A stretch of DNA of 9,696 nt from Zoogloeaceae bacterium (GTDB lineage: Bacteria > Pseudomonadota > Gammaproteobacteria > Burkholderiales > Rhodocyclaceae): positions 1 through 9,696 of the forward strand of contig SSSX01000630.1 in assembly GCA_015657735.1 (NCBI GenBank). Direction: 5' to 3'. Positions 1 to 9,696 of the stretch are shown here, piece after piece. Numbering within the stretch: position 1 is the first letter of the stretch; every line of letters starts with the position of its first letter. Below the pieces are notes generated by a model. It ran no database searches and had not been told where the DNA came from. It saw nothing but the letters and a program-made list of their open reading frames with translations. The translations under genes were made by a program, and so were the position numbers.

Positions 1-881
1 CGAAATTCAAAGCGCTCGTTAATCTGGTGTGAAATTCCTATTCTGTAAACGTTTTGGTTCGGATATCCAATTCCGGACTTGTCGTTAAGAAAGTCAACCT
101 CACCCCAGCCGATGCGCATGAAGTCGCCGGCAACCGTGGTGTTTTCAGTCAGCTTGTAGGCGACCCCAACGCCAAGTTGTTCCGGTGCATCGAACCGCCC
201 TTTGGCCGTCGCAAACAAATTATCCTTATAACGCCTCCACGTTCCGGCTTTCGTCTTAGGCGCATACATCAGACCAATGGATAGCTTGTCGGTCGCATCC
301 CACAGAACTCCGACTCGAAAACCAAACCCGACGGCGGAGTCGGAATCATCAGCCCGGCCTGGAACCCCTTTGGTGGTTACAGAGGTATAGAGAATGGTTG
401 GCGAGACTCCGAAGTAGAAGGAATCTCCAATGCGTTTGGTTAATGTGGGAGTAATGCTTATCTGCTGGATTTCGTTGCTCGAATTGTTAAGGCCAGGAAT
501 GGGAACGATAGGTTTTTCATAGTCCGTCTTCATTCCGCTGCCGAAAATAGAAACTCCCAGGGTCGTATCGTTGCTGTACTGATAGTTGAATCCGCCCTCC
601 GGGATCACGGTTGTCAACTCCATGGAGTTCTCATTTCCGAGAAAAGCGTTATTTGCGGTCCCTCGAAAGACACGCAGGCCACCGTCGATTCTTGTACTGA
701 CCTTTGCCATGCCAGCAGGGTTGTTTGCGGCCGCTACCGAGTCAAGTGGTAATGCAATCGAGGCGCCTCCCATCATGGAATTCTTCATCCCATACCCGGA
801 CATCATGGTTCCGTCGTTGGCAAAGCCTGTGGATGACAGCGCAACGACGGTAAGCGGAAAATTTCTAAGTAAACTTTTCAT
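1..881 (-). CDS. FadL/OmpP1/TodX-family outer membrane transport protein, 3' end cut by window edge
   Basis: Translating the minus strand from the ATG at 879-881 gives an uninterrupted frame of 293 codons that runs off the left edge, so the C-terminus is missing; FadL-type porins are usually about 400-450 residues. Residues 1-21 are a signal peptide (MKSLLRN, a hydrophobic stretch, then STGFA before NDG). Residues 29-59 carry the family N-terminal signature: GYGMK, then MGGASIALP, then AAANNPAGMA. The rest alternates short polar turns with amphipathic strands ending in aromatic residues, as in an outer membrane beta-barrel. Known family members move long-chain fatty acids or aromatic hydrocarbons across the outer membrane; the substrate here cannot be told. 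The start is fixed by a GGAGGA ribosome binding site six bases upstream (887-892). The gene is clearly more AT-rich than its neighbours, which may mean separate ancestry. Family assignment is firm; function within the family is open. Confidence 0.88.
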   Translation of the reverse strand, partial: MKSLLRNFPLTVVALSSTGFANDGTMMSGYGMKNSMMGGASIALPLDSVAAANNPAGMAKVSTRIDGGLRVFRGTANNAFLGNENSMELTTVIPEGGFNYQYSNDTTLGVSIFGSGMKTDYEKPIVPIPGLNNSSNEIQQISITPTLTKRIGDSFYFGVSPTILYTSVTTKGVPGRADDSDSAVGFGFRVGVLWDATDKLSIGLMYAPKTKAGTWRRYKDNLFATAKGRFDAPEQLGVGVAYKLTENTTVAGDFMRIGWGEVDFLNDKSGIGYPNQNVYRIGISHQINERFEF

Positions 882-886
882 GAGTC

Positions 887-892
887 TCCTCC
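887..892 (-). promoter_or_regulatory. Shine-Dalgarno site of the FadL-like gene
   Basis: The minus strand reads GGAGGA followed by a five-base spacer and ATG (881). This near-perfect anti-16S match decides the start of the FadL-like gene and agrees with the signal peptide beginning there. Confidence 0.75.
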
Positions 893-944
893 GTGTTTTT
901 ATGAAAATTCGGAAGAGAAGGGTAAAAGTCGAGGGGGGATGTGT

Positions 945-972
945 ATTGTCTGATTCAGCCAGTTTTTTACAA
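945..972 (-). promoter_or_regulatory. Possible promoter of the FadL-like gene
   Basis: On the minus strand TTGTAA (967-972) and GACAAT (945-950) are 16 bases apart, a weak sigma-70-like pair about 65 bases before the start codon. The -35 box lies inside the inverted repeat at 960-978, which would suit an operator. The match is weak and the call tentative. Confidence 0.25.
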
Positions 973-978
973 AAACTG
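960..978. repeat. Perfect inverted repeat upstream of the FadL-like gene
   Basis: CAGTTTTT and AAAAACTG are perfect 8-base inverted copies with a three-base centre (TAC). The site lies 79 bases upstream of the FadL-like start codon and overlaps the possible -35 box. A dimeric repressor operator is one reading. A terminator is less likely because no gene runs into it from either side. Confidence 0.45.
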
Positions 979-1125
979 CCGTAAGTTTCAGGCCGCCTTG
1001 CGCAACGCTCAGGGCTGTCGTGCCGACCCGACACACCGGATCAAAAAACAGTTTTGTATTGACCCGGTTTTAGCCGTTGCGGCGGTACTTGCCGTTCGTG
1101 CAGGGATGTCCGGCATAGCGCAGGC
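979..1125. other. Gene-free stretch between the FadL-like gene and the hydrolase
   Basis: The gene-free gap from 882 to 1195 holds the FadL ribosome binding site, a possible promoter with an inverted repeat, and the hydrolase terminator. In the part between (979-1125) I see no supported gene. The short open frames there lack ribosome binding sites, cross the terminator and show no protein-like composition. Confidence 0.5.
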
Positions 1126-1127
1126 AC

Positions 1128-1153
1128 GAAAGAAAAACCGGCCTGCGGCCGGT
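1128..1153 (-). terminator. Intrinsic terminator of the alpha/beta hydrolase gene
   Basis: ACCGGCC and GGCCGGT form a perfect 7-base-pair GC-rich stem (1137-1153) around a three-base loop. On the minus strand the stem is followed at once by TTTTTCTTTC. It sits about 45 bases past the hydrolase stop codon at 1196, the expected place for a rho-independent terminator. On the plus strand no T-run follows, so it works in one direction. Confidence 0.85.
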
Positions 1154-1195
1154 CGGTGAGAATTGAGGCTTGACGGGGAAGTCCCTGGCGAGGGA

Positions 1196-1993
1196 TCAGC
1201 GCGCACCCCGAGCCACGGCCAACGCAGATCGTATTGCGCCGATTACGGCCTCCGGTTTTTCAAGCGGGATTGCGTGACCGCTTTCAACCCATATCTGCTT
1301 CGACCCCGGATACATGCCGGCAATCTCTACCCGCTTTTCATTGGCGAAGCGTGCGAGGTCGGACGTTTCCTTCATCGGCTCGGATGCGCTGAGCACGAAG
1401 ACGGGAATGCCCGCTGTTGTCGGGAGGCCGAGTACCTGTTCGCCGGTCTGTGGAAGCAAGTCGAGTTCTTCTTTCGCGGTGCCCGTTACCAGCACCCCGA
1501 TTACGCCGCGAGTCCACAGCGATTGTTTTTCCATCGCGCCCGCACCCTCAAGCTGTTTTGGATGCGTCGAATCGACGAGGATCAATGCGGCCACTTCCTG
1601 CGGATACTTCCGCGCAAACAGCTGCATGTAGAGGCCGCCGAGCGAATGGCCAACCAGCACGTAGGGCGGCTGCATGCCCTGGTCGAGCAGCGCGGCGCGA
1701 AGCTCGTCGACGATGTGGGCGCCGTCGCGGCGGGTTTCAGAGGCGGCACTCTTTCCATAGCCGGGACGGTTGTAGGCGAAGTACGCAGTGTCGTTCGCGA
1801 TGGCCGGCACGACCTTGCTCCACCACTCCATTCTTCCACCCAGCCCGTTTTCAAATACAACCACCGGCCCCGAACGCGAATGTGCAACGAACTCGAGCTG
1901 TCGGGCACCGACCAGCCGGGTCTGTGCTTCAGGCAACGCGGCGCAGCCGGAGAGGAGGGCGAATACCAGCAGTATGAGAAGGCGTAGAGGCAT
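1196..1993 (-). CDS. Alpha/beta hydrolase, predicted lipoprotein
   Basis: A 265-residue protein with the alpha/beta-hydrolase fold. Residues 1-17 form a lipoprotein signal ending in the lipobox LSGC, so Cys17 is the probable lipidation site and the enzyme would sit on a membrane facing the periplasm. The oxyanion-side segment FENGLGG (47-53), the NRPGYGKS stretch (75-82), the nucleophile elbow GHSLGG with Ser117 and a C-terminal ESGHAIP with His240 are all visible. The acidic triad member is not obvious: strand 7 reads PVFVLSASEP instead of the usual Gly-x-x-Asp, leaving Asp141 (in ILVDSTHP) or a residue near 205-212 as candidates. Family members hydrolyse esters, amides or C-C bonds; the substrate cannot be given. 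There is no clear ribosome binding site, and the gene starts 17 bases after the SnoaL-like gene, so co-transcription and coupled translation are likely. An intrinsic terminator follows. Confidence 0.88.
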   Translation of the reverse strand: MPLRLLILLVFALLSGCAALPEAQTRLVGARQLEFVAHSRSGPVVVFENGLGGRMEWWSKVVPAIANDTAYFAYNRPGYGKSAASETRRDGAHIVDELRAALLDQGMQPPYVLVGHSLGGLYMQLFARKYPQEVAALILVDSTHPKQLEGAGAMEKQSLWTRGVIGVLVTGTAKEELDLLPQTGEQVLGLPTTAGIPVFVLSASEPMKETSDLARFANEKRVEIAGMYPGSKQIWVESGHAIPLEKPEAVIGAIRSALAVARGAR

Positions 1994-2010
1994 GGCGGGG
2001 TTGCCCGGCC

Positions 2011-2466
2011 TTATTGATGGCGATTGAACATGTGCACCTTGGTTAGCCAGGTGCCGTCATCCTGGCGTTCGAAGATGCGAACGGTGTTGCCTGAAAACGG
2101 TGTCTGTTCGCCGGTGTCCTTGACCAGCACGACGGTCCATTTGGCCACTTGATAGGCGTACTTGCCATCTTCGCGAATGCTGACGATTTCAAAGGTATGG
2201 TTCTTGATACCCGCCTTGATCCGGCTTTCCCAGAACTGTTTGATCGCTTCGGGACCACCGGTAATGGGCTGCACGCCCGGCGGAAGCAAGACGGCGTCTT
2301 TCGTGTACATCGCCGGGAAAGCCGCGGGATCGGGCGTATTGAATGCGGCCAGCCAGCGCGCGTTGTCGGCCTCCATTGCGCCACGGAGATCGGCGGCCAT
2401 CGCATGAGATGCAAGCGTGACCAGACAGGCAACGGTGATTGCGGAAAGTACACGTTTCAGATTCAT
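2011..2466 (-). CDS. Exported SnoaL/DUF4440-like (NTF2-fold) protein
   Basis: I chose the ATG at 2464-2466 (151 residues) because it is preceded by GGGAGAG with a six-base spacer and begins directly with a signal peptide: MNLKR, a hydrophobic core, then SHAMA with cleavage before ADLRG. The longer frame from 2502 only adds residues ahead of the signal. The mature part has the layout of the DUF4440/SnoaL-like NTF2 fold: a first helix (about 27-44), DPAAF and YTKDAVLLPPG (47-64), TGGPEAIKQFW (69-79), then beta strands ending in DGTWLTKVHMFNRH. Such proteins are ketosteroid-isomerase-like cups that bind small molecules; many have no assigned reaction, and none can be assigned here. It precedes the lipoprotein hydrolase by 17 bases, so both probably act together outside the cytoplasm. 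A hairpin terminator separates it from the araC-type gene, so it may have its own promoter or depend on read-through. Confidence 0.85.
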   Translation of the reverse strand: MNLKRVLSAITVACLVTLASHAMAADLRGAMEADNARWLAAFNTPDPAAFPAMYTKDAVLLPPGVQPITGGPEAIKQFWESRIKAGIKNHTFEIVSIREDGKYAYQVAKWTVVLVKDTGEQTPFSGNTVRIFERQDDGTWLTKVHMFNRHQ

Positions 2467-2500
2467 GACTTCTCTCCCGGGCATGGTTAATGATGGACGC

Positions 2501-2541
2501 AACGTAAATTTGAGGGACGCGCCGCTATTGGCGCATCCCTC
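2501..2541 (-). terminator. Hairpin terminator or attenuator after the AraC-type gene
   Basis: GAGGGACGCGCC (2512-2523) and GGCGCATCCCTC (2530-2541) pair over 12 positions with a single G-T wobble and a six-base loop. On the minus strand AAATTTACGTT follows, a short and imperfect U-run. The hairpin is about 40 bases past the AraC stop (2582) and 46 bases before the SnoaL-like start. It could end the regulator transcript fully, or only partly, reducing downstream expression. Confidence 0.6.
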
Positions 2542-2581
2542 TCGAGCACCCTGTGAGGTGAGGTTGTTTGCCGCATTCCGT

Positions 2582-3538
2582 TCAAAGCGGAATCACGGGA
2601 ATGCATATCTCGCATTCGAATTCGCCTGTCCTTCCATCACAGGCTGCACCCTTTGGGTAGTACTCGAAGCATGGGCGGCCGTCAAGTTGCAATCCACTCG
2701 AAGGCAACCAGTCCCGAAGCAGCGCCGCCCAGGCCTCGCCTATTTGTTCGACAGTGCCGTTGAAGCGGTGCACCGCGTACTTGCCACCCGGAATGGTTGC
2801 CTTGAGTGCGCCGCCGGTCGCCACGAAGTCGGGCGGCACTTCGGCGCAAGCGTCGTATCTGCATTGCTCCGGCGCGGTAATGCCCGGGTCGTCGTGGCTG
2901 ATTCCGTAGCGCGCGTGATCTGCGCCAAGTTTGTTGATGATTGCCCACGGCACATAGGTTTCCTGCCAGAACCGCGCGATGGGTTCGCCATAAGGACCGA
3001 GGTGGCGAAAATAGGCGACGGTCGCCGGCTGGCGGTCGATGAGCGTGACTTGCATGACGATCTCCTTGTACTGCTTTCGGGAGGTTTCATGTTCGGCGAA
3101 CGGCGTAGGCAAGGCCTGACCGTGCTTGCTGTTCGCCTGACCGGAATTGCTTTTTGCGTGGCGTTGCGATGTCTGTCGTTCGCGCCATGCCGTGGGCGAG
3201 CATCCAAAGCGGAGTTTGAATGCGCGCGTAAAGGCTTCCGCCGAGCCAAACCCCACCGACAAGGCGATATTCAGGATTTTCGTGCGGGGCTGCGCCGCAA
3301 GCCGCATCGCCGCCACCTCGACCCGCCGACGGCGCAGATAGTCGCCGAACGTTTCACCCATCCATGCGGAAAAGAGGCGGTGAAAGTGAAACGAGGAAAA
3401 GTGTGCGACTTCAGCCAGCGTGGCAAGATCTAGCTGCTCGTCCAGATGTTGGTCGATGTAGGCGAGCACCCGGTGCATCCGGCCTTCGTATTCGGAGCGG
3501 CTATCGCGGGACGCCGCCGTGTTGGCGGGCGGGCTCAA
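2582..3538 (-). CDS. AraC-family transcriptional regulator with C-terminal GyrI-like ligand-binding domain
   Basis: From the TTG at 3536-3538 this is 318 residues. Residues about 23-121 form an AraC-type double helix-turn-helix: RVLAYIDQHLDEQLDL, LAEVAHFSSFHFHRLF, then the second motif from KILNIALSVGF through EAFTRAFKLRFGCSP. A polar linker follows (about 122-160), then a GyrI-like/Rob-type effector-binding domain (162-318) with PATVAYFRHLGPYGE, PGGKYAVHRFNGT and a C-terminal FECEICIPV strand. Such regulators bind small, often lipophilic or cationic molecules and activate nearby genes. The same frame opens at an ATG at 3634, but that codon lacks a ribosome binding site and its first 32 residues (Trp/Gly-rich) look non-coding. 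The TTG has AAGGG upstream and overlaps the stop of the small ORF; an ATG at 3478 is also possible but would remove conserved residues. The domain call is firm, the start is not. Expression probably comes from the promoter at 3799-3827. Confidence 0.87.
   Translation of the reverse strand: MSPPANTAASRDSRSEYEGRMHRVLAYIDQHLDEQLDLATLAEVAHFSSFHFHRLFSAWMGETFGDYLRRRRVEVAAMRLAAQPRTKILNIALSVGFGSAEAFTRAFKLRFGCSPTAWRERQTSQRHAKSNSGQANSKHGQALPTPFAEHETSRKQYKEIVMQVTLIDRQPATVAYFRHLGPYGEPIARFWQETYVPWAIINKLGADHARYGISHDDPGITAPEQCRYDACAEVPPDFVATGGALKATIPGGKYAVHRFNGTVEQIGEAWAALLRDWLPSSGLQLDGRPCFEYYPKGAACDGRTGEFECEICIPVIPL
3062..3067 (-). promoter_or_regulatory. Internal Shine-Dalgarno site before the GyrI-like domain
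   Basis: Inside the AraC-type gene the minus strand reads AAGGAG, a six-base spacer, then an in-frame ATG at 3053-3055. Translation from it would give a 157-residue free GyrI-like domain (3055-2582), starting MQVTLIDRQP. It may be an active internal start, or the remnant of a once separate gene fused to the regulator. Confidence 0.45.
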
Positions 3539-3660
3539 AGCGCACCCTTGCAGGGCCAGGAAAGCTGTTTTTCCACTTCGCCACGCCCATGGCGGGACGG
3601 GCACGTCACACCCGTATCCCCGCAGCCCGTGCATTCGACGCTCTTTTCGATGGTGGTCAC
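3535..3660 (-). CDS. Small cysteine-rich ORF (41 codons) overlapping the regulator start
   Basis: The GTG at 3658-3660 follows a perfect AGGAGG (3665-3670) at a four-base spacing, the best ribosome binding site in this transcript. The product starts MTTIEKSVEC (GTG read as Met) and contains CTGCGDTG (10-17) and CPSRHGRGEVEKQ (20-32), with cysteines at 10, 13, 20 and 37 and His24. The pattern resembles a DnaJ-type CxxCxGxG zinc-binding repeat whose second knuckle has lost a cysteine. Its TGA overlaps the TTG proposed for the regulator (TTGA), which suggests translational coupling. The frame is open further upstream to 3834, but that part lies at or beyond the promoter. I do not recognise the gene. 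It could be a small zinc-binding protein, a leader peptide, or a gene remnant. Confidence 0.45.
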   Translation of the reverse strand: MTTIEKSVECTGCGDTGVTCPSRHGRGEVEKQLSWPCKGAL

Positions 3661-3664
3661 GAAG

Positions 3665-3670
3665 CCTCCT
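3665..3670 (-). promoter_or_regulatory. Strong Shine-Dalgarno site of the small ORF
   Basis: AGGAGG on the minus strand, four bases before GTG (3660). It is the main evidence that translation of this transcript begins with the small ORF and not at the ATG at 3634 in the regulator frame. Confidence 0.55.
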
Positions 3671-3870
3671 GCCGGCTGACGAATTGAATTCTGGGGCGTG
3701 CTGCCGACAGGTAGAGCGTCCGCCGGCCTGATCCGCCTCGGGAGCGTGTCAGGGGCGCGCCGTGCAGCGCGAAGATGGAACCGGCCGCCGTGGGATGGAT
3801 TAAACGCCGCCTCCGTTTGCATGACAAGCGGCATCCGCGGTGGATTGGCGGCAGGGGCGACGGCGACGTG
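3671..3870. other. Gene-free leader and promoter region of the regulator unit
   Basis: Between the small ORF and the REP-like hairpins I find no supported gene. The stretch holds the promoter at 3799-3827 and a presumed untranslated leader of about 130 bases. Short open frames in it have no ribosome binding site. I saw no clear riboswitch fold. Confidence 0.45.
3799..3827 (-). promoter_or_regulatory. Sigma-70-type promoter for the small ORF and AraC-type gene
   Basis: On the minus strand TTGTCA (3822-3827) and TTTAAT (3799-3804) are separated by exactly 17 bases. Each hexamer matches consensus at five of six positions. Transcription would start near 3792, leaving a leader of about 130 bases before the small ORF. 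This is the best promoter match in the window. Confidence 0.6.
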
Positions 3871-3871
3871 G

Positions 3872-3889
3872 GGGCGAATTCATTCGCCC
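3872..3889. repeat. REP-like inverted repeat, copy 1
   Basis: GGGCGAAT and ATTCGCCC are perfect 8-base inverted arms around TC. The core GCGAATTCATTCGC closely resembles the second hairpin 40 bases away, which is in the opposite orientation. It lies just past the 3' end of prfC, a usual place for REP-type sequences, where they may protect mRNA ends. Confidence 0.6.
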
Positions 3890-3929
3890 GCGGACGTTGA
3901 CCGGAGGCTTGTCAGGTTTTTGCGCGTGG

Positions 3930-3949
3930 GGGTCGAATGAATTCGACCC
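3930..3949. repeat. REP-like inverted repeat, copy 2
   Basis: GGGTCGAAT and ATTCGACCC are perfect 9-base inverted arms around GA, followed by TACGGGAG. It lies 28 bases from the prfC stop codon and may end or stabilise the prfC transcript, though no T-run follows it on the minus strand. With copy 1 it makes an inverted pair of related hairpins, as in REPIN-type elements. Confidence 0.6.
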
Positions 3950-3977
3950 TACGGGAGTGGCGGCGGGATACGGCCGT

Positions 3978-5552
<1,575 letters not shown>

Positions 5553-5590
5553 GGCGGGATGCGGCGAGGGCGAAGACGGAATGGCCGGCG

Positions 5591-5596
5591 ATTATA
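5591..5596 (-). promoter_or_regulatory. -10 box of the likely prfC promoter
   Basis: The minus strand reads GCGGTATAATCGCC, a perfect TATAAT whose start point would be near 5584, giving a leader of about 32 bases before the prfC ATG. No TTGACA-like -35 box stands at the right distance (the hexamer there is GC-only). The promoter may therefore be weak or helped by an activator. Confidence 0.5.
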
Positions 5597-5609
5597 CCGC
5601 GATGCCGCG

Positions 5610-5647
5610 GCCGGCCCGGCGTGCCGCACGGGGCGCTCCGGGCCGGC
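5610..5647 (-). terminator. GC-rich hairpin after the esterase-CHAT gene
   Basis: GCCGGCCCGG (5610-5619) and CCGGGCCGGC (5638-5647) are perfect 10-base inverted arms around an 18-base loop. They lie 12 bases past the stop of the large gene and just upstream of the prfC -10 box. No T-run follows on either strand, so it is not a classical intrinsic terminator; it may slow RNA polymerase or protect the mRNA end. Confidence 0.4.
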
Positions 5648-5658
5648 GGGACGGCATG

Positions 5659-9696
<4,038 letters not shown>

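Noticed and set aside
54..984. Short plus-strand frames opposite the FadL-like gene
   Set aside because: They are antisense to a gene with a signal peptide, family signature and ribosome binding site, and show nothing protein-like.
1009..1206. 65-codon minus-strand open frame after the hydrolase
   Set aside because: It overlaps the hydrolase stop and runs through the intrinsic terminator, with no ribosome binding site or family features.
1163..1987. 274-codon open frame on the plus strand opposite the hydrolase
   Set aside because: It is antisense to a gene with a lipobox and catalytic motifs. Its own product shows no motif and its start has no ribosome binding site.
3539..3634. Start of the AraC-type regulator at the ATG at 3634
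   Set aside because: It has no ribosome binding site, and the extra 32 residues are unlike known N-termini of this family and overlap the better-supported small ORF. It remains possible, so the start is marked uncertain.
3661..3834. Upstream extension of the small ORF to an ATG at 3834
   Set aside because: That start codon lies upstream of the -35 box of the best promoter and has no ribosome binding site; the GTG at 3660 has a perfect one.

Overview
The window looks like chromosomal DNA of a high-GC proteobacterium, most likely a betaproteobacterium of the Azoarcus/Thauera (Rhodocyclales) kind. This rests on the strong G/C third-position bias, the type of prfC, the FadL/OmpP1-family porin and the short REP-like hairpins; it is an inference from gene style, not a search result. 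Every gene I can support is on the minus strand, so transcription runs from high to low coordinates. No tRNA, rRNA, CRISPR array, insertion sequence or origin was seen.

In transcription order: (1) 9696-5659 is a very large open frame whose 5' end lies outside the window. It encodes a multidomain protein with an N-terminal LCAT/PGAP1-like serine esterase (Ser-Asp-His visible), a middle region I cannot name, a CHAT caspase-like protease domain (His-Cys dyad visible) and a helical, TPR-like C-terminus. This is the most interesting item: one polypeptide carrying two hydrolytic domains plus a likely sensing tail. (2) A GC-rich hairpin and a TATAAT promoter box separate it from prfC (5552-3978), a complete peptide chain release factor 3. 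(3) A gene-free stretch of about 317 bases (3661-3977) holds two REP-like hairpins and a near-consensus sigma-70 promoter directed at the next unit. (4) That unit has a 41-codon cysteine-rich small ORF with a strong ribosome binding site. Its stop overlaps a TTG start for an AraC-family regulator with a C-terminal GyrI-like ligand-binding domain; the GyrI part also has its own perfect internal ribosome binding site. A hairpin terminator follows. (5) Next come a secreted SnoaL/DUF4440-like protein and, 17 bases on, a lipoprotein alpha/beta hydrolase, ending in a clear intrinsic terminator at about 1130-1153. (6) A gene-free stretch of about 314 bases leads to a FadL/OmpP1-type outer membrane protein, cut by the left edge and visibly more AT-rich than the rest.

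The AraC-GyrI regulator, the exported NTF2-like protein and the lipoprotein hydrolase may form a small functional unit, in which the regulator senses a small hydrophobic or aromatic ligand and the exported proteins act in the envelope. That link is inferred only from order and strand. prfC is housekeeping and gives no functional context to the esterase-CHAT gene.
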